From Oleiphilus sp. (lineage in GTDB: Bacteria > Pseudomonadota > Gammaproteobacteria > Pseudomonadales > Oleiphilaceae), in NCBI GenBank assembly GCA_006212045.1, contig PZPK01000030.1, positions 1-48,212 on the forward strand: DNA of 48,212 nt, given 5' to 3'. Both the position numbers and the translations under genes were made by a program. Shown here piece by piece: positions 33,471 to 42,574 of the stretch. The notes beneath the pieces were generated by a model. It saw nothing but the letters and a program-made list of their open reading frames with translations. It did no database searches and had not been told where the DNA came from. Positions within the stretch are counted from its first letter, which is position 1. The number at the start of each line of letters is the position of its first letter.

Positions 33471-35074
33471 AACTTCAACCACGAATATCGATCCAGATAC
33501 GACTCAAAATATTCTTTCAGCTCCGGGAAGCTGCGCAGGCCTTCGCGGTTTACACCTTGCCGGATCTGGAGATTGCTGGAGGTACGTGAGATGTTCTGCC
33601 TGTTCTTGTGAAAGTCCAGGCAGGCTGGAGTCCATTCTATTTCGCAGAACTCAAATAGCGCCTTTGAACAGGCCTCCGGGTCATTGATCATTTCTTCGTA
33701 GCGGACCGTATGAATCTGCTCGGGAAACTCTGTCCGCCATTTGTCGATCGCTTTAAAACACAGGTCGAAATAGCGCAGGATATTATCCAGTGAATGTGCC
33801 CAGGCCAGTTGCGACATAAAGTTGCGCATAATAGAGACAATCGAGGTCACGGGGTCGCGCTCGCAGTACACAATGTTGGCCTTGGGAAACACCGCCAGTA
33901 ACTGCTCAATAAAGAGCACGTTTTCGAGTGATTTGTCAGTAAACCGGGGAATCGCCGGATCAAGCAGGTTTATCGAGCTGTAAATCTGTTCAACACCTTC
34001 ACTCAAGCTCAAATCGGCATGCGCAGGATTACCCGACAGCATGGCTCCCAATGCCGTACTGAATGCACTGACTTCTTCGCCTTTTTTGGTTTCGATGGCA
34101 CCGGCATGAATGATATTTTCAAGCAGAGTACTGCCTGAACGCGGCACGCCCAGAATAAATATCGGCTCATAACCGGAGATGCGTTCATTGGTATTGATCC
34201 GGCCCGAAGCGATCTTCTGAAGATTATTCTCGTAGTTAAAATAAAACGCTGATGGCAGGTGGAAGTTCGAAATCTTTTCGAAACAGGCATGCGCCTCAAG
34301 CAGATCGGCAAACTCCGCGCGTCGCTGCTTGCGGTTTCGCAAACAGCGCGCCCGAACGGCATAAAAACAAAACTTCGCCGGTTCCGGCAAGCTTTGCGGC
34401 TCGAGTCCTTGCAGTTTCTGCCAGATGCTTTCGTCTGCCAGTTTATAGTCGACCCGGGTCAGTTCGGCCATCAGTTTGAGACTTTGGGGAAATTGCCCAA
34501 GCCCGGCCTGCACGATTTCAGTGGCCGCCTGCTTTTGACCGATTTCAACGTAATACTGACTGCAGAGCTCGATTAATTGCTCGTCAACAAACCCGCTCTT
34601 GCGGGCTTTTTCCAATAGCTTTATCGCCTCATTGTGCCGACTCTGGCTGACATACATTTGGCACAGCGCCACATAGGGCTCGCGCCATTGCTTGCTATGC
34701 CGTACAGCTTTGAGCAATGCCTGCTCGGCTTTTTCCTTTTGGTTCAAGGCATTGAGAAGTGAGGCATGACGGTATAAAAACTGCGCTTCGTGCGGTGCCT
34801 GTTTTAGCGCCGCACGTAAAGCTTGCTCGGCTTTGTCCAGCTCTCCAAGTTGCTGATGCGCAATGGAACAGAAATACAGGGCTTCAACATTGGACGGAAC
34901 TTTGGACAGCAATAGCGCGAGCGCCTGAAGCGCCTCGCGCGCACGCCTCTGCTGCAGCAAGGCTTTGGCCTGTTGCAACAAGTGTGCGTGTTGGTTTGAA
35001 TCGGATGGCTTGGACAAAAGCAAACTCTTGCAGATAGATAGAACGTTACATTCTCGCAAAAATGCTGCGTTCAA
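33467..35074 (-). CDS. TPR-sulfotransferase fusion protein
   Basis: This 535-residue protein has a tetratricopeptide array at the N-terminus (about residues 30-220, units such as ALYFCSIAHQQLGELDKAEQALRAAL and PHEAQFLYRHASLLNALNQKEKAEQALLKA). A sulfotransferase domain follows from about residue 300. The 5'-phosphosulfate loop is ILGVPRSGSTLLENII and the 3'-phosphate region is YCERDPVTSIVSIMRN. Such proteins transfer sulfate from PAPS to carbohydrates, lipids or proteins; the acceptor is unknown. TPR-sulfotransferases are frequent in marine bacteria. No PAPS-synthesis genes are nearby. Confidence 0.88.
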   Translation of the reverse strand: MNAAFLRECNVLSICKSLLLSKPSDSNQHAHLLQQAKALLQQRRAREALQALALLLSKVPSNVEALYFCSIAHQQLGELDKAEQALRAALKQAPHEAQFLYRHASLLNALNQKEKAEQALLKAVRHSKQWREPYVALCQMYVSQSRHNEAIKLLEKARKSGFVDEQLIELCSQYYVEIGQKQAATEIVQAGLGQFPQSLKLMAELTRVDYKLADESIWQKLQGLEPQSLPEPAKFCFYAVRARCLRNRKQRRAEFADLLEAHACFEKISNFHLPSAFYFNYENNLQKIASGRINTNERISGYEPIFILGVPRSGSTLLENIIHAGAIETKKGEEVSAFSTALGAMLSGNPAHADLSLSEGVEQIYSSINLLDPAIPRFTDKSLENVLFIEQLLAVFPKANIVYCERDPVTSIVSIMRNFMSQLAWAHSLDNILRYFDLCFKAIDKWRTEFPEQIHTVRYEEMINDPEACSKALFEFCEIEWTPACLDFHKNRQNISRTSSNLQIRQGVNREGLRSFPELKEYFESYLDRYSWLKF

Positions 35075-35169
35075 CCAATCCCGGGCAAACCCGGCTATCC
35101 AGGCTTGCCAACCTGTTCACTGTTTTGGATCGGGCCGTTAACAGGGCAAAAAATTCGCTGGAGTGTCTA

Positions 35170-36342
35170 TTACTCAACGAGGTTATCAACCAAACTCACC
35201 CAGCGACCACCTTTTATTACCGCAAGCAGCACGTCGTTACGCCCGCTGTGTTTGGTCTCTGAGAAATTCAGCTCGGCTCCACCAAACACATCTTTAAAGC
35301 CTTTGATCTGTTCAACCCCTTTCAAAAAACTGTCGGTGGTGAGTTTCGGGCCTGCATTATGCAGCCCCTGCACGACCAGTTTGGCCGCCATATAACCGCC
35401 CTGTGCGGCACCGGTTGGTGGCTTGCCGTAGCGTGCTTCGTAGGCGTCGAAGAACTCTTTTGCTTCGCCACTCACTGTGTCCTTATAGGCCATCGGTGCG
35501 ACGGTTGCGGCGTAGTAGCCTTCCGTTGCACCCTTCGCCATGGTCGCGACCAGGTCATCGTAAGATGCAAAAGAACCGACAAAGTCGGCATCAAAGCCCA
35601 TGCCCCTTGCCGTGGCGTACAGCTTGATGGTGTCGGCCACAATCGTGCCCATCGTGACCACATCACAGCCCGCATTCTGCAGGGCGGTCACAGACGCGAC
35701 AAATTCTGTTTCGGTAGGTTTGTGTGGCACCTTGGCAGCCAGTTTCATACCCATTGCGTCTAATTCATCCTGTGTCGCATCGAGGATTTCCTGCCCGAAA
35801 TCGGTATCCTGATAGGCGGTACACACTGTCTTTTTACCCCTGTCCTTCACGAAGTACTTCACTGCGGCGCGCACCTGATCGTAGTAGGTGGACGAAAACG
35901 CAAACTTCATCGGATGCAACGGTTCGGACATCGAGCGGGCTGCGGTAAACGGAAACATATTCGGCACTTTTTTTGCCAGCTGACTACGCATCACGGCGTT
36001 GTTCATCGGCGTACCCAAGGCACCTACCATGGCAAAAATCTTGTCCCGGTTGATCAGCTTGTTGCCGGCCTGCACCGCGCGTGGAATCTGATATTGGGAG
36101 TCTTCCACAATGTATTTGATCTTACGGCCATGAATGCCTCCCTCCTCATTGACCTGGTCGAACACCAGGCGCATGGCCTGCGTGGAAGGTACGCCCCAAA
36201 CCGCCACAGTGCCGGACAACGGGCTGTGCGTTCCAAGAATAATCTCGCTGTCTGTCACGCCTCGCTGTGCCGCCGCGTTGCCGGCCAGCATCGTGGCAGT
36301 GCTCAGTCCCAGCATCAAAAGTTTCAGTTTTTTCTTAAACAT
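35170..36342 (-). CDS. ABC-transporter substrate-binding protein of the branched-chain amino acid (LivK-like) type
   Basis: This 390-residue protein has a signal peptide (MFKKKLKLLMLGLSTATMLAGNAAA) followed by the periplasmic-binding type-1 fold (VTDSEIILGTHSPLSGTVAVWG, VEDSQYQIPRAVQAGNKLI, FGQEILDATQDELDAMGMKLAAKVPHKPTETEF). The family includes LivK but also receptors for aromatic acids, amides and fatty-acid-like compounds. It is the last gene of a minus-strand cluster with an acyl-CoA ligase and LivFGMH homologues, so it should feed that importer. The ATG at 36342 starts the signal peptide and has a GGGA-type site upstream; 36369 is too early. Confidence 0.9.
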   Translation of the reverse strand: MFKKKLKLLMLGLSTATMLAGNAAAQRGVTDSEIILGTHSPLSGTVAVWGVPSTQAMRLVFDQVNEEGGIHGRKIKYIVEDSQYQIPRAVQAGNKLINRDKIFAMVGALGTPMNNAVMRSQLAKKVPNMFPFTAARSMSEPLHPMKFAFSSTYYDQVRAAVKYFVKDRGKKTVCTAYQDTDFGQEILDATQDELDAMGMKLAAKVPHKPTETEFVASVTALQNAGCDVVTMGTIVADTIKLYATARGMGFDADFVGSFASYDDLVATMAKGATEGYYAATVAPMAYKDTVSGEAKEFFDAYEARYGKPPTGAAQGGYMAAKLVVQGLHNAGPKLTTDSFLKGVEQIKGFKDVFGGAELNFSETKHSGRNDVLLAVIKGGRWVSLVDNLVE

Positions 36343-36524
36343 ATCGGGAACTCTCCCCCCACTATTCATGTCGTCCTAAGGTCCCCCGTCCACCTGACTA
36401 CTGACCGGGATCGTTGCGTTAAGCTCTTCGTCATGCAGAGATAGCAAAATAAATCATTAAACTCATAAGCTTGCGGCGTTCAAATACTTTAATCCTGTTT
36501 AAAAACCGAGTCTAAAACAATGGA

Positions 36525-36542
36525 TTTCCGCCTTCGCGGAAA
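36525..36542. repeat. REP-like hairpin between the ligase and binding-protein genes
   Basis: TTTCCGC-CTTC-GCGGAAA forms a 7-bp perfect stem within the sequence ATGGATTTCCGC...GGAAATGACGG. It matches the widespread proteobacterial intergenic repeat type (GGATTCCCGC...GGGAATGACG) and may also act as a transcript-stabilising hairpin in the 277-bp gap. Confidence 0.55.
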
Positions 36543-36619
36543 TGACGGCCTGTTCTTAAACTACTTCTTGAACCATCATCCAGAGCCCACTGAGCCATCC
36601 TGCTTCCCTGCTACCCTGC

Positions 36620-38506
36620 TTAGGCATACATACTGTCGATCAAATCTGCGTATTTCTTGCTGATGAAACTGCGCTTCAATTTACCTGTTGGCGTTAGTTC
36701 ATCGTCTTCAGGTGTCAGAATCTGGTCGATCAGACGGAATTTCTTCACCTGTTCTACCTGGGCAAACTCCTTGTTCACTTTGCTGATCTCGCCGTCAATC
36801 AGATCAACAACCTGCTTGGCGCGACAGAGGCTGGCATAGTTGGTGAACGGAACGTCGTAGTCCTGCGCGAATTTTTCGACATTCTCCTGGTCGACCATAA
36901 TCAGGCAGCTCAAGAATTTTCGATTATCGCCTATCACCACAGCATCCGAGATATAGGGCGAAAATTTAAGCTGGTTCTCTATCTCGGATGGCGTGATGTT
37001 TTTGCCGCCTGCAGTAATAATGATGTTTTTGAGGCGATCAGTAATTTTGAAATAGCCCTCGTCATCCACTTCACCGACATCACCCGTGTGCAACCAACCG
37101 TCCGTCATCACCTCTGCGGTTTTATCCGGCTGATTGAGATACCCCATAAACACATTCGGGCCCTTGATCAGAATCTCACCCTGTTCGTCGATGCGCACTT
37201 CAACACCATCGATGCGGGTACCAATGGTACCCAGTTTGGCCTTACCCGGCCGGTTGGCCGTGCCTACCCCGGAACATTCAGTTTGGCCATAGCCTTCGAC
37301 CATGGTGATGCCCAGTGCGTAATACCAGTTAATCAGATCGGGAGAGATGGGTGCCGCGCCAGTCAGCGCAAAACGACATCGGTCCAGCCCAAGAATTGAA
37401 CGGATATTGCGCAGGACCAGAAGGTCAGCCAGCTTGAATTGCAGTTCGAGCGATACCGGCACCGGCTTGCGCTCCAACAGGTACTGCGCCCGCTTTAGCC
37501 CAATACCAATGGCTTTTTGATAGGCAAGTCGCCCGATTGGCGTGGCGTCTTTGAGCGCCAGCACAATTCTGGAATAGAACTTTTCCCAGATGCGCGGCAC
37601 CGCCACGAAAATGGTCGGCGATACTTCCGTGAGATTTTCTGGGACGGTGTCCAGACTTTCGGCAAAGTTTATGGTGGCACCATGGCCTAGCGGTTGCACC
37701 ACGGAGATGACACGCTCGAGGATGTGGCAAAGTGGCAAGAAGGTCAGTATCTCGTCATGCTGGTCACCATTGAGATACTCGTCGGACGCGGTCATTTGAA
37801 ATATGAGATTCTGATGCGAAAGCATGGCCCCTTTGGGGGCGCCGGTGGTGCCGGAGGTATAAACCAGAATGGCCAAATCGTGTGGCCCGCGTGTTTCGAC
37901 ACGCTCATCAAACAGGCCCGGGTTGGCCTCGTCAAAGTGCTTGCCTGCCTTGAGCAAATCATCAAAGGACATGACCATCTCATCGGCAAAGTCATGCAGT
38001 CCTTCCGTGTCATACACAATCACCTTTTTGAGATCAGGTAATTGTTCTCTCATTTCCAGGTATTTGTCGAGCTGCTCATCATTCTCCACAAACAGAAAGG
38101 AAGAATGGCTGTCATTGATAATATAGGCGCATTGCTTGGCGGCATCGGTCGGGTAAATGCCATTGGTCACGCCCCCGGCACAAAGGATGCCCAGATCACA
38201 CCAGACCCACTCTTTATTGTCTTCAGAGAGAATGGAGGCCACATCGCCAGGCTCAAAGCCGAGACTCGCCAGTCCCATTGCCACGGCCCGGGCACGCTGC
38301 AAATAGTCGTTCCAGGAATAGCTGCGCCAGATACCGAATTCCTTCTCGCGCATAGCCACTTTTTCGCCGCGCTGTTGCGCTTTTTTACGAAACAGTGTGG
38401 GCATGGTGCTGCAGCCATCAACCTGCGTTAGCGGGAAGGACTTGTGCTGAGGATCGCCTTCGAAAACCACTTTGTTTGCTTCCTTCATCATTTGCCCATG
38501 ACTCAT
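36620..38506 (-). CDS. Long-chain acyl-CoA synthetase family (AMP-binding) ligase
   Basis: This 628-residue enzyme belongs to the ANL superfamily. Motifs are the AMP-binding P-loop YTSGTTGAPKGAMLSH (residues of about 210-225), GYGQTECSG, and TGDVGEVDDEGYFKITDRLKNIIITAGGKNITPSEIEN near the C-terminus. It forms acyl-CoA from a carboxylic acid and ATP through an acyl-AMP. Length and sequence match the FadD15/long-chain AMP-ligase group found inside branched-chain-type ABC operons. The ATG at 38506 lies 10 bp after the LivF stop; a longer frame to 38623 would overlap that gene and is rejected. The gene couples import to activation. Confidence 0.93.
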   Translation of the reverse strand: MSHGQMMKEANKVVFEGDPQHKSFPLTQVDGCSTMPTLFRKKAQQRGEKVAMREKEFGIWRSYSWNDYLQRARAVAMGLASLGFEPGDVASILSEDNKEWVWCDLGILCAGGVTNGIYPTDAAKQCAYIINDSHSSFLFVENDEQLDKYLEMREQLPDLKKVIVYDTEGLHDFADEMVMSFDDLLKAGKHFDEANPGLFDERVETRGPHDLAILVYTSGTTGAPKGAMLSHQNLIFQMTASDEYLNGDQHDEILTFLPLCHILERVISVVQPLGHGATINFAESLDTVPENLTEVSPTIFVAVPRIWEKFYSRIVLALKDATPIGRLAYQKAIGIGLKRAQYLLERKPVPVSLELQFKLADLLVLRNIRSILGLDRCRFALTGAAPISPDLINWYYALGITMVEGYGQTECSGVGTANRPGKAKLGTIGTRIDGVEVRIDEQGEILIKGPNVFMGYLNQPDKTAEVMTDGWLHTGDVGEVDDEGYFKITDRLKNIIITAGGKNITPSEIENQLKFSPYISDAVVIGDNRKFLSCLIMVDQENVEKFAQDYDVPFTNYASLCRAKQVVDLIDGEISKVNKEFAQVEQVKKFRLIDQILTPEDDELTPTGKLKRSFISKKYADLIDSMYA

Positions 38507-38516
38507 CACAATTGAC

Positions 38517-39317
38517 CTAGCGCCAGGTCTTGCGTTTTTTCCAGCGGCGACCGTCGCGCACACTGTCTTCCTGCTGCCCCAGATAAAACTCTTTGATGTC
38601 ATCCGATTTGAGCAGATTTGCACAGCTGTCGACCATCACGATCCGCCCTACTTCAAGCACATAACCATAGTTGGCGGTATGCAGGGCCATATTGGCATTC
38701 TGCTCTACCAGTAGCATGGTCACACCCTGCTCTGCGTTAAGACGTTTGATGATGTCGAAAATCTCCTTCACCAGACGCGGCGAAAGTCCAAGACTGGGTT
38801 CGTCCAGCAACATCAGACTCGGGCGCGACATCAACCCTCGTCCTATTGCCAGCATCTGTTGCTGACCGCCCGACAGATAAGCCGCCTGCTGGTCTTCACG
38901 TTCTTTCAGGATCGGAAAGTAGCGATAGACCAGCTCCCGGTCTTTCTCAACGGCATCCCGGTCTTTGCGCGCGAAGGCACCCATATCGAGGTTTTCCCTG
39001 ATGCTCAGCATCGGAAAAACCTCTCGACCTTCCGGCACATGCGCCATGCCCATTCGGGCGATCACGTCGGGGTCTTTGTTCTGGATCGACTCACCCTTGA
39101 ATTCAATGCTGCCCTTTTGAGGGTCCATCGCGCCCGATATGGTTTTGAGTATCGTCGTTTTACCCGCGCCATTGGCACCAAGCACTGTGACAATCTCGCC
39201 TTCGGGCACATCCAGTGACACGCCCCTAATCGCCATGATCGGGCCGTAATAGGTTTCGATGTTGCGCACCGTCAGCACCGGCTCATTCATGGCTTGTTTC
39301 GCTTGCGTCGATTCCAT
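38517..39317 (-). CDS. livF: ABC transporter ATP-binding protein, LivF type
   Basis: This 266-residue ATPase has Walker A GANGAGKTT, signature YLSGGQQQML, Walker B LMLLDEPSLGLSP and the H-loop VEQNANMALH. Length and YVLEVGRIVM are typical of LivF. It energises import together with LivG and the permeases LivH and LivM. The ATG at 39317 lies 5 bp after the LivG stop; a shorter start at 39290 is possible. The extra C-terminus (QQEDSVRDGRRWKKRKTWR) is longer than in E. coli. Confidence 0.93.
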   Translation of the reverse strand: MESTQAKQAMNEPVLTVRNIETYYGPIMAIRGVSLDVPEGEIVTVLGANGAGKTTILKTISGAMDPQKGSIEFKGESIQNKDPDVIARMGMAHVPEGREVFPMLSIRENLDMGAFARKDRDAVEKDRELVYRYFPILKEREDQQAAYLSGGQQQMLAIGRGLMSRPSLMLLDEPSLGLSPRLVKEIFDIIKRLNAEQGVTMLLVEQNANMALHTANYGYVLEVGRIVMVDSCANLLKSDDIKEFYLGQQEDSVRDGRRWKKRKTWR

Positions 39318-39322
39318 GTTTT

Positions 39323-40081
39323 TTAAGCCCCCAGATACGCTTTTTGGACTTCAGGGTGCGCCTGCACTTGAGCAGCGGTACCCTCGGCAAGAAAACGACC
39401 GTTATTGATGGCCAGCACCCGATCAGACACCTGATTCACCAGCCCCATATTATGCTCAACCATGATCACGGTAATGCCAAAGTCGCGGCGAATATCGTCA
39501 ATCCAGAAGCCCATATCCCGGGTTTCTTCAACCGTGAGCCCGGATGCCGGTTCGTCCAGCAGGAGTATTTTGGGTTCAATACACAAGGCGCGTGCCAGCT
39601 CCACATTCTTGCGCACACCGTAGGGTAGATTGGTAATCATTTGATTGCGATATGGCTGCAGGTCAAGAAAGTCGATCACCTTTTCAGCCGCCTCGCGATG
39701 CCGCAGCTCCTGCTCCCGTACAGAAGGCATGAACAGTAGCTCGGCCAGCAATGAGGTCTTGCGATGAGCATGACGGCCCACCAGCAGATTTTGCAGTACC
39801 GTCGCGCGTTCAAACAGTTCAATATTCTGGAAGGTACGGGCAATGCCCAAGCCAGCTACCTTATGTGCCGGCACATCCGTCAGCTCCTGCCCCTCAAACT
39901 CTATCGACCCATCGCTGGGGTCGTAGATGCGGCTGATCATGTTGAAGATGGTGGATTTACCCGCGCCGTTCGGGCCAATAATGGTAAACACCTCGCCTTC
40001 ATTTACCTCGAAGCTGACGCCGTCCACCGCTTTGATACCGCCAAAATGGATGGCAAGATTGTTTACCGCAAAAAATGCCAT
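39323..40081 (-). CDS. livG: ABC transporter ATP-binding protein, LivG type
   Basis: This 252-residue ATPase has Walker A GPNGAGKST, IFNMISRIYDPSDG and the LivG-type GLGIARTFQNIELFERATVLQNLLVG. Signature and Walker B (LPYGVRKNVELARALCIEPKILLLDEPASGL) are intact. It pairs with LivF. It lies 13 bp after LivM. Confidence 0.93.
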   Translation of the reverse strand: MAFFAVNNLAIHFGGIKAVDGVSFEVNEGEVFTIIGPNGAGKSTIFNMISRIYDPSDGSIEFEGQELTDVPAHKVAGLGIARTFQNIELFERATVLQNLLVGRHAHRKTSLLAELLFMPSVREQELRHREAAEKVIDFLDLQPYRNQMITNLPYGVRKNVELARALCIEPKILLLDEPASGLTVEETRDMGFWIDDIRRDFGITVIMVEHNMGLVNQVSDRVLAINNGRFLAEGTAAQVQAHPEVQKAYLGA

Positions 40082-40094
40082 GTCTCGCCTCCCC

Positions 40095-41189
40095 TTAATG
40101 CATACGTTCGGTTTTCAGATAGGTCTTCTGACGTTTGAAGGTCGCTTTCCGATACAGCGGGAAAATCGCAAAATAGAGCTTTATCTTCAGCCAGCGGCCA
40201 TAAATGCCCATCGGTTCATACAAAATGAACAGCATCAGAATAATGCCGAACAGGCCCGGCTCCAGACCCGGCGCATTGGCAATCCCGGCGGGTAGAAAGT
40301 CCCGAACCAACGACAAAAATACCGGCAGTAAACCAATAAAAATGGCACCAAAAATAGCTCCATGAATGGAACCGAGGCCACCTACAACCACCATCAACAA
40401 GAGGCGCACTGACTCGATAAAATTAAAACTCTCGACCGAGAGAAAAGTGATTTTGTGGGCGTACAGGGCGCCGGCAAAACCGGTAATCATGGCGCTGAGG
40501 CCAAAAGCGACCGCTTTGTAGTAAGGAATATTGATGCCCATGGATTGAGCGGATACTTCCGAATCGCGCAGCGCCACCAGCGCCCTGCCTGTCGAAGAGC
40601 GCATCAGGTTGGCGACCAGCACCACAATCAGGATCAACACCACCAGACACAAAAAGTAGAACTCAACCGGGTCCCAAAGCTCGTAACCAAAAAGATCCGG
40701 TGCATTAATCGGCATGCCGCGATTACCACCGGTTACCGACGACCAATGAATAATGATCGACTCCACAATCACCGCAAAGGCAATGGTTGCAATCGACAAA
40801 TAAATGCCGGTCATACGCATGGTCGGAATGGCCAGCAGCAAGCCGATAATACCGGACAGCGCACCCGCCACAAAAAAGGAGACCATGAAAGACACGCCCT
40901 GTTCCATCAGAAAGCCATTGGTATAGGCACCAATCGCCAAAAACGCGGCATGACCAAGACTGACCATACCGGTATAACCGGTCAACACCATCAGGCCCAG
41001 ACCGGCGACCGCGTAGATCATAATCAGCGACAGCTCATCGACAACCCAGCCAGCATCGATAGCGCCGGAGTTCAGAGCAAAAGGCGCGGCGATCATGGCG
41101 ATCAGCAAGCAGGCATACCAAAACACATAGCCGCTATGCTTTGCCAGTTTGATGTCCTGGTTGTAATGGGTTTTAAAGACAACGCGCAT
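40095..41189 (-). CDS. livM: Branched-chain amino acid-type ABC permease, LivM
   Basis: This 364-residue integral membrane protein has about ten hydrophobic segments and the LivM signature GYTGMVSLGHAAFLAIGAY, then GGLGSIHGAIFGAIFI near the end. With LivH it makes the transmembrane channel. The ATG at 41189 follows the LivH stop by 4 bp; the frame upstream to 41255 overlaps LivH and is rejected. The C-terminal tail (KATFKRQKTYLKTERMH) is basic and cytoplasmic. Confidence 0.92.
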   Translation of the reverse strand: MRVVFKTHYNQDIKLAKHSGYVFWYACLLIAMIAAPFALNSGAIDAGWVVDELSLIMIYAVAGLGLMVLTGYTGMVSLGHAAFLAIGAYTNGFLMEQGVSFMVSFFVAGALSGIIGLLLAIPTMRMTGIYLSIATIAFAVIVESIIIHWSSVTGGNRGMPINAPDLFGYELWDPVEFYFLCLVVLILIVVLVANLMRSSTGRALVALRDSEVSAQSMGINIPYYKAVAFGLSAMITGFAGALYAHKITFLSVESFNFIESVRLLLMVVVGGLGSIHGAIFGAIFIGLLPVFLSLVRDFLPAGIANAPGLEPGLFGIILMLFILYEPMGIYGRWLKIKLYFAIFPLYRKATFKRQKTYLKTERMH

Positions 41190-41193
41190 CGTT

Positions 41194-42078
41194 TTATACC
41201 TTCTTTCGCTGAATCTGGGCGAACAGGCCTTGTGGGCGCAACACCAGCACAACAAACAGGATCACGAAGGCAATGATCTCTTTGAACTCCGGCAGATAGG
41301 CACCGGCGAAGGGTTCGACTATGCCAATAATCAGACAGCCCAGAATCGCTCCCGGTAATGAGCCAAAGCCACCAATCACCGCACCAGCGAAGGCTTTAAT
41401 GGTGACCGCAAGGCCAATGTCAGTCGTGACAGTCGTGACAACCGGAGCAACCAGAAGACCTGCAAGTGCCGCAACCGCAGCCGAGATAAACCAGATCAGG
41501 GAGAAAATCCGTTTAACCGGAATGCCCATGTAATAGGCTGCCAGCTGATTCTGGGAGGAGGCCTGCATGGCGACTCCCACCCGGGTAAAGCGGAAGAAGG
41601 CATAAAGCAGAGAAGTGACAATGATCGTGCCGATAATTACAGCAACACGTTCTATCGTGATGACCAGACCACCCAGCTCGATATTACCGACCAATGGCGA
41701 GGGTAAGGCGAGCGGTTGCGCGCCCCAGATCATGCCGGCAGCGGCACGCATGATAAAGCCCAAAGAAATGGTCAACACCACGATCACGAATGCCGGCTGA
41801 CCAATAACACGACGGAAGATCAACACATCCATCAGGTAGCCGAAAACACCCATGGCCAACATACATATCGGAATGGCCGACCAGAAAGGCAGCCCCATGC
41901 CAACGGTGACGGTGATGCCCATAAACATACCGAGCATCATCATATCGCCCTGGGCAAAGTTGATCATCTCGGTCGCCTTGTAGATCAAGACAAATCCGAG
42001 CGCGATCAAACCGTAAAAACACCCTTGGCTAATACCAATCAGCAACAGCTGAATGATTTGAAGCGGATCAAATTCCAT
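41194..42078 (-). CDS. livH: Branched-chain amino acid-type ABC permease, LivH
   Basis: This 294-residue permease has about eight hydrophobic segments, the LivH motif GLIALGFVLIYKATEMINFAQGDMMMLG and the later GGFGSLPGAILGCLIIGIVE. It is the first gene of the importer operon, order livH-livM-livG-livF-ligase-binding protein on the minus strand. Upstream is a 500-bp spacer where the DNA becomes AT-rich. Confidence 0.93.
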   Translation of the reverse strand: MEFDPLQIIQLLLIGISQGCFYGLIALGFVLIYKATEMINFAQGDMMMLGMFMGITVTVGMGLPFWSAIPICMLAMGVFGYLMDVLIFRRVIGQPAFVIVVLTISLGFIMRAAAGMIWGAQPLALPSPLVGNIELGGLVITIERVAVIIGTIIVTSLLYAFFRFTRVGVAMQASSQNQLAAYYMGIPVKRIFSLIWFISAAVAALAGLLVAPVVTTVTTDIGLAVTIKAFAGAVIGGFGSLPGAILGCLIIGIVEPFAGAYLPEFKEIIAFVILFVVLVLRPQGLFAQIQRKKV

Positions 42079-42574
42079 TGCTACGCTCTTGTTTTATTAT
42101 TTTAGAACCGCGAGTCCCTGAATCCCTGTTCTCTTCAAGCGAGGTACAAAACTGCCCTCAGCTATAACCGAATTGCAGACATCAAGAACTGATAACGATA
42201 AGCAGGCAAAACACTAACAGAGGGCTGTTAAATCTACCAGATCTTTCTCCCATGAATACCGAACAGGATGCATTCCATTACCCGGAAGAAAGGTTGTTCA
42301 TTTAGTCGTGGCAAGCATACCGCTATACGATTACCGCGTGAGGTCCCTGCTACTAAACGGGCTTGAGTTTCGGCCTTTTAAGCACAAGCGCCCGTATCTT
42401 AAGCTGAAAGCCTGCATCGGATATGTGAGAGAAGCAGACCAAGAATTTACTAGGTCATCGCTTCCGTTAACACCAAATAGCGGACCTTTTTCGCTAGTGG
42501 ATCAACTGAGAGCGGTTTCTACAAAGCAGACTCATGAACTCCGTATTCAGCGGCTTGTCTGCTGCAATGCTTTG
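42079..42574. other. Spacer between livH and the HNH gene, with first direct-repeat copy
   Basis: About 495 bp with no convincing gene; a 152-residue plus-strand frame (42308-42766) mostly mirrors the HNH gene and is not coding. It should contain the liv promoter and holds one copy of a 50-bp direct repeat (42437-42485) repeated at 44940-44989. Confidence 0.55.
42437..42485. repeat. Direct repeat, left copy, flanking the ATPase-HNH module
   Basis: This 49-base sequence (GACCAAGAATTTACTAGG ... CACCAAATAGCGGAC) is alike to 44940-44989 with about five mismatches and one indel, same orientation, and weaker similarity extends a further 15 bases upstream of each copy. The two bracket the ATPase-HNH pair. 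Confidence 0.75.

Noticed and set aside
42079-42310. Possible riboswitch or leader in front of livH (GCCCTC / GAGGGC pairing)
   Set aside because: Only a 6-bp pairing with a 60-bp gap; no conserved aptamer core could be recognised.
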